A stretch of 64,000 nucleotides of DNA from contig NZ_FMZS01000020.1 in NCBI RefSeq assembly GCF_900101265.1, positions 1-64,000 on the forward strand, given 5' to 3'. Shown piece by piece: positions 50,105 through 59,703 of the stretch. The notes beneath the pieces are model-generated. The model was given only the letters and a program-made list of their open reading frames with translations, did not search any database and was not told where the DNA came from. Every line of letters begins with the position of its first letter. Positions within the stretch are counted from its first letter, which is position 1. This DNA comes from Massilia sp. PDC64 (GTDB lineage: Bacteria; Pseudomonadota; Gammaproteobacteria; Burkholderiales; Burkholderiaceae_D). A program made the position numbers and the translations under genes.

Positions 50105-50803
50105 ATGCGAATCCTGTTAGTCGAAGACCACGTCGAGCTGTCCCACTGGGTATCGAAAGCCCTGCGCGACGCCAACCTCACCGTCGAATGCGCGGCCACC
50201 GGCGCCGACGCCGACGCGCTGCTGCACACCCAGGACTACGCCCTCGTGATCCTGGACCTGACCCTGCCCCGCATGGACGGCCTGGAGGTGCTGCGCCGCC
50301 TGCGGGCGCGCGGCGGCACGCGCGGGCGCACACCCGTGATGATCCTGACCGCGCGCGGCGGCCTGGAAGAACGGGTGCAAGGCCTGAACCTGGGCGCGGA
50401 CGATTACCTCGCCAAGCCGTTCGAGCTGGCGGAGCTGGAAGCGCGGGTGAAGGCGTTGTTGCGGCGCAGCGTCGGCAACGAAGCGCTCGTGCACACGTGC
50501 GGGAAGCTCAGCTTCGACACCGTCGCGCGCATGTTCACTTACTGCGGCGAACCGCTGGCCCTGACGCCGCGCGAGCACGCCGTGCTGGAAGCGCTGATCT
50601 CGCGCCCGGGCCGCGCCGTGTCGAAGGAAAAGCTGTTCGACGAAGTGTTCGCGCTGGACGACGACGCCAACCTCGACGCCATCGAACTGTACATCCACCG
50701 CGTGCGCAAGAAACTGGACAAGCGTCCGGACGGCGGCGCGGCCATCGCCACCCTGCGCGGAATCGGCTACCTGCTGCAGGAACGGCCGCCGGCCGCGCCC
50801 TGA
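50105..50803 (+). CDS. tctD: OmpR-family response regulator (TctD-like)
   Basis: The 232-residue protein has a receiver domain (MRILLVEDHVE; phospho-acceptor Asp about 51 in LVILDLTLPRMDG; Lys in LAKPFEL). A C-terminal winged-helix DNA-binding domain follows (ALTPREHAVLEALISRPGRAVSKEKLFDEVF and IELYIHRVRKKLD). The pairing with a TctE-type kinase gene 1 bp downstream and the divergent TctC-like receptor gene identify it as a TctD-like regulator of carboxylate uptake. The ATG at 50105 is the first one aligned with the receiver domain. CTTTCA repeats just upstream are its probable target. Confidence 0.87.
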   Translation: MRILLVEDHVELSHWVSKALRDANLTVECAATGADADALLHTQDYALVILDLTLPRMDGLEVLRRLRARGGTRGRTPVMILTARGGLEERVQGLNLGADDYLAKPFELAELEARVKALLRRSVGNEALVHTCGKLSFDTVARMFTYCGEPLALTPREHAVLEALISRPGRAVSKEKLFDEVFALDDDANLDAIELYIHRVRKKLDKRPDGGAAIATLRGIGYLLQERPPAAP

Positions 50804-50804
50804 C

Positions 50805-52227
50805 ATGCTGCGGGCGTCACCGAAACTCGGCAGCCTGCGCAACCAGCTGCTGCGCTGGCTGATCGTGCCGCTCGTGATCCTCGTGGCGGCCAACGCCGTG
50901 TCGCTGTACCGCGACGCGCTCGACGCCGCCGACATCGCCTACGACCGCTCCCTCCTCGCCTCCACGCGCGCGCTCGCGGAACGGGTGTCCGTCCGCGACG
51001 GCAAGGTCGTGGCGGACGTGCCCTACGTGGCGCTGGACAGCTTCGAGACGGACACGCTGGGCCGCATCTACTACCGCGTGGGCGGACTGCACGGCGAGAC
51101 GGTATCCGGCTACGACGACCTCCCGCCCGTCCCGAAGGACACGCCCCGCTCGGAACTGTATCCGGCCCTCGTACGCTTCTACCACGCCGACTACAACGGC
51201 GAGCCGGTGCGCATCGCCGCCCTGCTGCAGCCCGTGTACGACGATTCCATGCGCGGCATCGCACTGATCCAGGTGGGCGAGACGCTGGACGCGCGCCGCG
51301 CGCTGTCGCGGCGCATCCTGGTCAATACCCTGTGGCGCCAGGCGCTGCTCGTGCTGGCCGTGGCGACGCTCGTGTGGTTCGCCGTGCGCCTCGTGCTGCA
51401 GCCGCTGATGCAATTGAAACAGGTCGTGGAAACGCGCGCGATCTCCGACCTGTCCGACGTCGACGAAGCCCTCGTGCACCGCGAAGTGCGGCCGCTCGTC
51501 GCCGCCATGAACGGGACGATGGCCCGCATGCAGAACCTGATCGCGAGCCAGCGCCGCTTCATCGCCGACGCGTCGCACCAGCTGCGCACGCCGCTGACGG
51601 TGCTGAAGACGCAGGCCGAACTCGCGCTGCGCGAAAACGATCCGGCCGCGATGCAGGCCATCGTGCGCTCGATCGCGGCGACGACGGATTCGACCGTGCA
51701 CCTCGCGAACCGCCTGCTGACGCTCGCGCGCATCGAGCATGGCGGCGCGAACGCGGCGCTCGCGCCCGTGGCGCTGTCTGAGGTGGCGCGCCAGGTGGGA
51801 CTGGAACTGGCGCTGCCCGCCGTCCAGAAAGGCATCGACCTCGCGCTGGAAGCGGAAGACGACGGCGCCACGACGATCGCCGGCCAGGCGCTGCTGGTGC
51901 ACGAACTGGTGAGCAACCTCGTCGACAACGCGATCCGCTACACGCCGCCGGGCGGCACCGTGCTGCTGCGCGTGCGGCGGCTGATCGGCGTCGTCGTGCT
52001 CGACGTGCAGGACAGCGGGCCGGGGCTCGATCCGGCCGAATACGACAAGGTATTCATGCCCTTCTACCGGGCGCAGGCGACGCTGGAGAGCAATCCGGGC
52101 GGCACCGGTCTCGGTCTCGCCATCGTGCGCGACATCGCCACGGTGCACGGGGCGACGCTGGAACTAGGCAGGGCAGACAGCGGACGCGGACTGAAGGTCA
52201 GCGTCACGTTCCCGGCGCCCGCGATGG

Positions 52228-52250
<23 letters not shown>
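50805..52250 (+). CDS. tctE: Sensor histidine kinase (TctE-like)
   Basis: The 481-residue protein has two membrane helices (about 20-38 and 170-190) flanking a periplasmic sensor domain with the conserved TctE segments DIAYDRSLLASTRALAERV and IYYRVGGLHGETVSGYDDLP. HAMP-like linker, H-box ADASHQLRTPLTVLK, N-box ELVSNLVDNAIRYT, and G-boxes DSGPGLDP and GGTGLGLAIV follow. It should autophosphorylate on the H-box His and pass phosphate to the TctD-like regulator in response to a carboxylate. Its 3' end overlaps the convergent dctD-like gene by 23 bp. Confidence 0.88.
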
Positions 52251-53577
<1,327 letters not shown>

Positions 53578-53586
53578 GTCGCTATC

Positions 53587-55461
53587 CTACTCCGCCCGCG
53601 GCAGATCGATGATGAACCGGGCGCCGCCCTCAGGCGGCGACTCGGCCCGCAGCTGGCCGCCGGACTCGCGCACGATCTGCTCCGAGATCGCGAGCCCGAG
53701 GCCCAGCCCCTTGCCCTGCGGCTTGGTGGTAAAGAAGGGTTCGAACAGGTGCGCGCGGACGTCTTCCGGAATCCCGGGCCCGCTGTCGGTCACGGAGATC
53801 AGGACCCGCGCACCCTCGCGCCCGGCCTCGACGACGAGCTGGCGCGGCGAGCTGCCCGCCATCTCCATCGCGTCGAGCGCGTTGCTGAACAAATTCACGA
53901 GCACTTGCTGCAGCCGGTTGCTGTCGCACAACGCGTACAGGTCGCGCGGATGCGTCGCCATGCGAAAGCCCACGCGCTCCTGGGCGATGCGGCGCTCGAC
54001 GAGGAACAGCGCGGCCGTGACGGCGTCCGCCACCGGCACGGCGCTCGGCCGGGTGTCGGACTTGCGCGCGAACTGGCGCAGTTGCCCGGTGAGTTGTCCC
54101 ATGCGCTCGACCAGTTGCGAGATCGTCGTCAGGTTGTTGCGCGCATCGTCGAGCCGGCCCCGCTCGATCAGCACGCGGGCATTGTCCGCCATCGTGCGCA
54201 GTGCCGTCAGCGGCTGGTTCAGTTCATGCGTGATGCCGGCCGAGAGTTGTCCGAGCACGGCCATCTTGCCCGCCTGGACCAGTTCGCTCTGCGCCTTGCG
54301 CAACTGCTCTTCGGCCTGGCGGCGCACGGCGTTCTCGTCGCGCAGGTCGCGCGTCATCTGCTGCAGGCTGGCGGTGCGTTCCGCCACCAGGTTTTCCAGC
54401 TGATCGTAGGCGCGCTGCAAATCCTCGCGCGCCCGCTGGCGCTGGCGGCCCAGGCGGTGGCGCTGGCGCGCATACAGCACCAGCATCACCGCCAGCGCTT
54501 CCGACAGCACCGTCAGCAGCGCCGCCGCGCGGGCACTGGCGCGGGCCGGCGCGAGGTCGGACAGGTAGACCATCTGCCAGTTGCGCGTCACGAGGACGCG
54601 CGACTGGCTCAACATCGGGCCGGACGCGGGGGGCGGCCCGGCGACGATGCGCGTGCGGCTGTCGAGCGTGCGCAGGCCCGGCAGGCCGCGCAGGCCCAGC
54701 GGGGCGAGCGGATGATTGAAGTACTGGCGCGACTGCTCAAGCTCCTGGCGCACGGCGGGCGCCAGCGGCGCCAGCGTGCGGTACTTCCATTCGGGCACGG
54801 AACTGAGAAACACCACGCCGTGCGCATCGGTCAGCAATGTCCTGCCGCCGTCCTCGGTCCAGCTGTCTTCCATGCTCTCGATGTTGACCTTGACGGTGGC
54901 GACGCCCAGCATGCGGCCGTCGTGATAAATGCCCCGGGCAAAGTAATAACCGGGCTCGCCCCGCGTCGTGCCGACGCCGTAGAAGCCGCCCGGCATGCCG
55001 CGCAGCGCGTCGCGCACGTAGGGCCGGAAGGCGATGTTGTCGCCGACGTAGCTGTCGGGCGCACGCCAGTTGCTGGCGGCCTGCGTCACGCCCTGCAGGT
55101 TGCTGATGTAGATGCTGGTGGAGCCGGCCAGGCGGTTCACGCGCTCCAGGTAGGTGTTGACTTCCCTGCGCAGCGCCTCGTCGCCGGGTCGTTGCAGCAT
55201 TGCAACGACGTCCTTGTTCAGTTCGAACGTGCCGGGCAAGAAATCGTATTTCGACAGCAGATGTTCCAGGCCCGCCGTGTACGTGTCGAGCCGCTGCGTG
55301 CCGGACTGGCGCAGCCGCTCGATCGCCGCATCCTCGGCGTAGCGGTAGGCCATGGCCGCCAGCGCCAGGCAACCCAGCAGCAGCGCCGCCCACAGCGCCA
55401 GCCGCCGGCGCGGCCAGGCGCCGGCGCGAAGCGGGATGACGAGGGAGGCTGCTGCTGGCAT
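53587..55461 (-). CDS. dctB: Sensor histidine kinase (DctB-like)
   Basis: The 624-residue protein has two membrane helices (about 20-42 and 310-330) around a large periplasmic double-Cache-type sensor. Its segments SKYDFLPGTFELNKDVVAMLQ, INLQGVT and ASNWRAPDSYVGDNIAFRPYV are characteristic of DctB-type C4-dicarboxylate sensors. A coiled coil (about 340-400) precedes the kinase core with H-box AGITHELNQPLTALR, N-box LVNLFSNALDAME, and GLGLGLAISEQIV. It would phosphorylate the DctD-like regulator encoded 9 bp downstream. It follows the porin gene by 29 bp. Confidence 0.9.
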   Translation of the reverse strand: MPAAASLVIPLRAGAWPRRRLALWAALLLGCLALAAMAYRYAEDAAIERLRQSGTQRLDTYTAGLEHLLSKYDFLPGTFELNKDVVAMLQRPGDEALRREVNTYLERVNRLAGSTSIYISNLQGVTQAASNWRAPDSYVGDNIAFRPYVRDALRGMPGGFYGVGTTRGEPGYYFARGIYHDGRMLGVATVKVNIESMEDSWTEDGGRTLLTDAHGVVFLSSVPEWKYRTLAPLAPAVRQELEQSRQYFNHPLAPLGLRGLPGLRTLDSRTRIVAGPPPASGPMLSQSRVLVTRNWQMVYLSDLAPARASARAAALLTVLSEALAVMLVLYARQRHRLGRQRQRAREDLQRAYDQLENLVAERTASLQQMTRDLRDENAVRRQAEEQLRKAQSELVQAGKMAVLGQLSAGITHELNQPLTALRTMADNARVLIERGRLDDARNNLTTISQLVERMGQLTGQLRQFARKSDTRPSAVPVADAVTAALFLVERRIAQERVGFRMATHPRDLYALCDSNRLQQVLVNLFSNALDAMEMAGSSPRQLVVEAGREGARVLISVTDSGPGIPEDVRAHLFEPFFTTKPQGKGLGLGLAISEQIVRESGGQLRAESPPEGGARFIIDLPRAE

Positions 55462-55490
55462 GACGGTCCTGGGGTGTTTACGTTGTGCGA

Positions 55491-56489
55491 TTAAAACACA
55501 TGACGCACGCCCAGGTTAATGCCCGTGGTACCGGTGCCGGCGTTCGTGGCGTCGCCGACCGTGTACGCGGCGCCGTCGTGGTTGACGATGTGACCATAGG
55601 CCGCGTACAGGTCGGTGCGGCGCGACAGGCTGTACTCGTAGCCGATCGCGGCCTGGCGCGCGTGCGCGTCGCGCCCGGAATCGTCGCGGTGGACGATCAC
55701 GGAGGCCAGTACCCTGCCTGCGGCGCCGGCCTGCACGGCCGCGCCCAGCAGCGCGTCGCGGCTGGCGTGGCCCAGCACATTGCGGTTGCGCGCGAAAGCC
55801 GCGTGCGCCGTCACGATGCCGACGCGGTAGCGGCCCACCACCATCGTGTTGCGGTCGTGCGCGGTGCCTGTCGCATCGTTTTGCTGGTGATGCGTCAGCG
55901 CGAGCGTCAGCGGCCCCGCCTCGTAGGTGGCGGACGCGTCCAGGGTGCGGTTCTTCGCGGTGTCGCCGGCCGCCTCGCCCGCGCCGTACAACACGTCGGC
56001 GGACAGGCCGTTCCACTTCGGCGACTGGTACTCGACCGAGTTGTCGACGCGTCCGAGTCCGGGGAGGATGTTCTGCGCATTGCCCGCGAGGCCCGTGCAG
56101 AACGGGTCGGCGATGTCGCGCATGACCTTGTAGTACGGCGAGTACTGGCGGCCCAGGCTGATCGTGCCGGCCGCGCCGGACAGGCCCACGTACGCCTGCC
56201 GACCGAACAACAGCCCGCCCTGGGCCGCCTTGCCGGTGTCGATGTTGTAGCCGTTTTCCAGCACGAAGACGGCGCTCATGCCGCCGCCCAGGTCTTCCTT
56301 GCCCTTGAAGCCCAGGCGCGAGCCGGACGCCACGCCGCTGCCGATGTTCTGCGACGAACCGGCGGCGCCGCCGCGGTCCAGCACGATGCCGGCATCGGCG
56401 ACGCCGTAGACCTTCACGAACGATTGCGCCTGCGCGCACGAGGCAGACATGACGAGCGCGCACGCGCCGGCGATAACACGATATTTCAA
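55491..56489 (-). CDS. Gram-negative porin in the dicarboxylate operon
   Basis: The 332-residue protein starts at a TTG (56489) with GGAGA just upstream. This gives the signal peptide MKYRVIAGACALVMSASCAQA and the mature N-terminus QSFVKVYGVADAGIVLDRG. An RLGFKGKEDLGGGMSAVFVLENG segment and the C-terminal NLGVRHVF with a terminal Phe show a 16-stranded betaproteobacterial porin. Upstream codons in the same frame do not resemble a leader and are rejected. It lies 31 bp after the symporter gene and before dctB, so it is induced together with the dicarboxylate system. Confidence 0.88.
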   Translation of the reverse strand: MKYRVIAGACALVMSASCAQAQSFVKVYGVADAGIVLDRGGAAGSSQNIGSGVASGSRLGFKGKEDLGGGMSAVFVLENGYNIDTGKAAQGGLLFGRQAYVGLSGAAGTISLGRQYSPYYKVMRDIADPFCTGLAGNAQNILPGLGRVDNSVEYQSPKWNGLSADVLYGAGEAAGDTAKNRTLDASATYEAGPLTLALTHHQQNDATGTAHDRNTMVVGRYRVGIVTAHAAFARNRNVLGHASRDALLGAAVQAGAAGRVLASVIVHRDDSGRDAHARQAAIGYEYSLSRRTDLYAAYGHIVNHDGAAYTVGDATNAGTGTTGINLGVRHVF

Positions 56490-56520
56490 TGACGTCTCCG
56501 TTGGTTTGGTTGTTATGTGG

Positions 56521-57792
56521 TCAGCCGACTTGCGCGGCGACGGGTGCGACCTGTTGCGGCTTCTCTTCCAGCGCGCCTTCCCAGTTGGCGACGACGGCCG
56601 TGGCGACGGCGTTGCCGACGGCATTGGTGGCCGAGCGCCCCATGTCGAGGAACTGGTCGATGCCCATCAGCAGGAGCAAGCCGGCTTCGGGGATGTGGAA
56701 CTGGTTCAAGGTGGCGGCGATGACGACCAGCGACGCGCGCGGCACGCCGGCCATGCCCTTGGAGGTCAGCATCAGCAACAGCAGCATGGTGATCTGCGTG
56801 CCCAGCGACAGGTCGATGCCGTACGCCTGCGTGATGAACAGCACGGCGAAGGTGCAGTACATCATCGAGCCGTCCAGGTTGAACGAATACCCCATCGGCA
56901 GCACGAAGCTGGAGATCTTGCGCTGCACGCCGAACTGGTCCAGCGCCAGCAGCAGCTTCGGATACGCGGCTTCCGAGCTGGCCGTGGAAAACGCGAGCAG
57001 GAACGGTTCGCGGATCAGCGCCAGCAGGTGCAGCACGCGCTTGCCGATGAACAGCGCGCCGCCCAGGATCAGCAGCACCCACAGGGTCAGGAGACCGAGG
57101 TAGAAGCCGCCCATGAATTTCGCGAACGTGAGGAGGATGCCGAGGCCGTTCGTCGTGATGATGGAGGCCATCGCCGCGAACACGGCCAGCGGCGCCATGT
57201 TCATGATCACGCCGGTAATGCGCAGCATGACCTGCGCCAACTGGTCGATCACGGCGGTGAGGCCGGCGGCCGAGGGGCCCAGGGCGCCCAGCGCGGCGCC
57301 GAAGAACAGCGCGAACACGAGCACCTGCAGGATCTCGTTGTTGGCCATCGCCTCGATCGGCGATTTCGGCACGAGGTGGGCGGCGAAGTCCTTCAGCGTG
57401 AACGCGGTCGTCTTCAGGCCGGTGGCGGCATCGACCGGCGGCAGCGGCAGGTTCAGGTGCGCCCCCAGCTGCATCACGTTCGACAGCACCATGCCCAGGC
57501 TCAGCGAGACCAGCGACGCGATCACGAACCAGGCCATCGCCTTCATGCCGATACGGCCGGCGGCGCGGCCGTCGCCCATGTGCGCGATGCCGACAGCCAG
57601 CGTCGAGAACACGAGCAGCGAGATGATCATCTTGATCAGGCGGAGGAATACGTCGGTGACGATGGAAATGTGCGCGGCGATGTCGGCGCTGATCTTCTTG
57701 TCGGCGACGGTTTCATGCAGGCCGTAGCCGACCGCGGCGCCCAGTACCATCGCGATCAGGATGTACAGGGTCAGGGGACGCTTCTTTTTCAC
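56521..57792 (-). CDS. dctA: Dicarboxylate/amino acid:cation symporter (DctA/GltP family)
   Basis: The 423-residue protein has eight membrane helices plus two re-entrant hairpins and the family motifs FSTASSEAAYPKLL (serine-rich hairpin 1), PMGYSFNLDGSMMYCTFAVLFI, and DQFLDMGRSATNAVGNAVATAVV. The family couples import of C4-dicarboxylates or glutamate/aspartate to protons or sodium. The start is the GTG at 57792, preceded by GGAG at 6 bp; codons further upstream are not protein-like. It is the first gene of an operon with a porin and DctB/DctD, and a near-consensus sigma-54 promoter lies 79-93 bp upstream. C4-dicarboxylate transport is the likely role. Confidence 0.9.
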   Translation of the reverse strand: MKKKRPLTLYILIAMVLGAAVGYGLHETVADKKISADIAAHISIVTDVFLRLIKMIISLLVFSTLAVGIAHMGDGRAAGRIGMKAMAWFVIASLVSLSLGMVLSNVMQLGAHLNLPLPPVDAATGLKTTAFTLKDFAAHLVPKSPIEAMANNEILQVLVFALFFGAALGALGPSAAGLTAVIDQLAQVMLRITGVIMNMAPLAVFAAMASIITTNGLGILLTFAKFMGGFYLGLLTLWVLLILGGALFIGKRVLHLLALIREPFLLAFSTASSEAAYPKLLLALDQFGVQRKISSFVLPMGYSFNLDGSMMYCTFAVLFITQAYGIDLSLGTQITMLLLLMLTSKGMAGVPRASLVVIAATLNQFHIPEAGLLLLMGIDQFLDMGRSATNAVGNAVATAVVANWEGALEEKPQQVAPVAAQVG

Positions 57793-57870
57793 TTTGATCT
57801 CCAAGAATCGCGGCGTTTCTTGGCGCCGCGTGTTGTCGTGACCCGGCGGAAACCGGGTGCGACCACAACA

Positions 57871-57885
57871 GCAAGCCGCATGCCA
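57871..57885 (-). promoter_or_regulatory. Sigma-54 promoter of the dctA-porin-dctBD operon
   Basis: On the minus strand TGGCATGCGGCTTGC matches the consensus TGGCACG-N4-TTGC at every fixed position except one (T for C at position 6), with the correct GG-to-GC spacing. Transcription would start near 57860, about 65 bp before the GTG start. The downstream DctD-like activator provides the required enhancer-binding protein. The 300-bp gap 57793-58092 also holds a small ACCCGG/CCGGGT hairpin near 57840-57857. Confidence 0.8.
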
Positions 57886-57968
57886 GGGAGATCTTTGGAA
57901 TATGTACGTCGTAAACCCCTGATTACAAATATGTTTTATTTTGGAAACTGAAGTTATCCAGCCCGGAG

Positions 57969-58018
57969 CGTCCAACTTTCGGGACGCCCTCGGCGGTGGT
58001 CGTCTGAATAGTTGGACG
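57969..58018. promoter_or_regulatory. Inverted repeat between the symporter and LysR genes
   Basis: CGTCCAACT (57969-57977) and AGTTGGACG (58010-58018) are perfect reverse complements with 32 bp between them. The arms straddle the region between the sigma-54 promoter and the LysR gene. They could bind the DctD-like activator (distal enhancer) or the LysR protein. Confidence 0.5.
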
Positions 58019-58092
58019 GCCTTTTGACGACCTGTATGTCGGCAAGGAATGGCCTTACAATGCCGCGATGATTCAACAGCGCAGGACGCAGC

Positions 58093-59019
58093 ATGGAAAC
58101 CAAATGGCTCGAAGATTTCATTTCACTGGTCGAGACCAAGAACTTCAGCCGCTCGGCCCAGCTGCGGCACGTGACGCAGCCCGCGTTCTCGCGCCGCATC
58201 CGCTCGCTGGAAAACTGGCTCGGCACGGACCTGATCGACCGCACGACGTTCCCCACCCGCGTCACGCCGGCCGGCATGGTGTTCTACGAACAGGCGCTGG
58301 AAATGCTCGGCCAGATCAACGGCGTGCGCGAGATGCTGCGCAATAACCGCGTCACGGCGACGAAGACGATCGACCTGGCCGTCCCGCACACGTTGTCGCT
58401 CACGTTCGTGCCGAAGTGGCTCGCAGCGCTGGAACGCGACTTCGCGCCGATCAACAGCCGCCTCATCGCGCTGAACGTCCATGACGCCGTGCTGCAACTG
58501 GTCGAAGGCGGCTGCGACCTGCTGCTGTGCTACCACCATCCGCGCCAGCCGGTGCAACTCGACCCGGGCCGCTACGACATGCTGCTGATGGGACGCGAAG
58601 CGCTGTGCGCGTATGCCCGCTGCGGCGTCGACGGCGAGCCCGAATACCGCCTGCCCGGCCGCAAGGACGCGCCGCTGCCGTTCCTTTCCTACACGACCAA
58701 CGCCTATCTCGGACGGATGGTGGACCTGATCCTCGCGGACGCGAAGCCCGGCCTGCACTTCGACAAGCGCTACGAGACCGACATGGCGGAAGGCCTCAAG
58801 ATGATGGCGCTCGATGGCCACGGCATCGCCTTCCTGCCCGAATCCGCGGTCACGCGCGAGGTCGCGCAGGGGCAGCTGGCGCGTGCCAGCGAACCCGGTC
58901 AGTGGGAGATCGAGATGGAGATCCGGTTGTATCGCGAACGGCCTTCCGATGCGCGGCCGGGCAAGCAGATCGTCGCGGATCTGTGGGAATACCTCGTCGC
59001 GCAGCAGTCGGCTGCCTGA
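58093..59019 (+). CDS. LysR-family regulator, HypT (YjiE)-like
   Basis: The 308-residue protein opens METKWLEDFISLVETKNFSRSAQLRHVTQPAFSRRIRSLENWLG, closely matching the N-terminus of the hypochlorite-responsive regulator HypT (METKWLYDFLTL...QPAFSRRIRALE). The effector domain contains INSRLIALNVHDAVLQLVEGGCDLLLCYHHP and LKMMALDGHGIAFLPESAV. HypT senses methionine oxidation; related proteins in Burkholderiales sit next to amino-acid or dicarboxylate transporters. It is divergent from the dctA-like gene, which it may influence. No clear Shine-Dalgarno (ACGCAGC) precedes its ATG. Confidence 0.85.
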   Translation: METKWLEDFISLVETKNFSRSAQLRHVTQPAFSRRIRSLENWLGTDLIDRTTFPTRVTPAGMVFYEQALEMLGQINGVREMLRNNRVTATKTIDLAVPHTLSLTFVPKWLAALERDFAPINSRLIALNVHDAVLQLVEGGCDLLLCYHHPRQPVQLDPGRYDMLLMGREALCAYARCGVDGEPEYRLPGRKDAPLPFLSYTTNAYLGRMVDLILADAKPGLHFDKRYETDMAEGLKMMALDGHGIAFLPESAVTREVAQGQLARASEPGQWEIEMEIRLYRERPSDARPGKQIVADLWEYLVAQQSAA

Positions 59020-59062
59020 TGACCGTACTTTGTACGTAACGATTCGGATTGTTTTTCGAAGA

Positions 59063-59503
59063 ATGATGAAGAAGAGTTTTTTTCAGAAGCACTCGATTGG
59101 ACTTACTGCACTCGCCTCGCCGCGTGACTGGGCAATTTTCTTGGGCGTTGTACTCGGCTTCCTGGGGTTAGCGGAAGCCGCCCTGGTATGGTCACACATG
59201 GACAAGGACGATCTGCAAATCATATTGATCGGCACATTTTTAGGAATGCTGCCTTCGGTCCTGATGTGCTTACCGGTGTACGGGGTCGTCGACGAACTGT
59301 CACGCGACGCGCTTGAGTCTTTCCTGCGGTCGATCAAATTCGTTCGCTCTTCCGAACGCAACGGAACCCGGTTGTGTACACAAGACACGCCCGCTTGGAT
59401 GCGGTGGGACTCGAATCGCGTCACGATCAGGCCCCTGTCCAACGGCCAGTTAAGCGTAACAATGCCACTCTACTGTTATCGCATTCTTAAGCGACGGAGC
59501 TAA
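59063..59503 (+). CDS. Small two-helix membrane protein of unknown function
   Basis: The 146-residue protein is not recognised. It has two membrane helices (about 20-42, RDWAIFLGVVLGFLGLAEAALVW, and about 52-72, IILIGTFLGMLPSVLMCLPVYGVV). A polar C-terminal domain of about 70 residues containing WMRWDSNRVTIRPLSNGQLSV follows. Base composition is clearly AT-richer than the neighbours (the 60 bases from 59041 have 22 G/C), which suggests recent acquisition. Only weak ribosome-binding sequence (CGAAGA) precedes the ATG pair at 59063. It has no operon partner. Confidence 0.55.
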   Translation: MMKKSFFQKHSIGLTALASPRDWAIFLGVVLGFLGLAEAALVWSHMDKDDLQIILIGTFLGMLPSVLMCLPVYGVVDELSRDALESFLRSIKFVRSSERNGTRLCTQDTPAWMRWDSNRVTIRPLSNGQLSVTMPLYCYRILKRRS

Positions 59504-59610
59504 GAGCGCCTGATGATGCCTGCTCGTTGCTCATGCCGGATGCCCCAAGCCGCAAGCGTGATCACGACAATGCTCCGCCCGCACGAATAGCACCAACACA
59601 GCCATGCTTT

Positions 59611-59632
59611 TTGCGCATGACCGCATGCGCAA
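59611..59632. promoter_or_regulatory. Inverted repeat upstream of gdhA
   Basis: TTGCGCATG-ACCG-CATGCGCAA is a perfect 9-bp dyad with a 4-nt spacer, just upstream of the putative gdhA promoter. It could be an operator for nitrogen or carbon control, or a hairpin. Apart from this and the promoter, 59504-59703 shows nothing. Confidence 0.5.
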
Positions 59633-59638
59633 GCAGCA

Positions 59639-59669
59639 TTGGCCAGGCTCCGTGAGCCCATCCTATGAT
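59639..59669 (+). promoter_or_regulatory. Candidate gdhA promoter
   Basis: TTGGCC (59639-59644) and TATGAT (59664-59669) resemble sigma-70 boxes; the 19-bp spacer is longer than optimal. They lie 35-65 bp before the gdhA start codon. Confidence 0.4.
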
Positions 59670-59703
59670 GCGCTCAGCCTTGAATCACACACGGAGACCT
59701 GCC

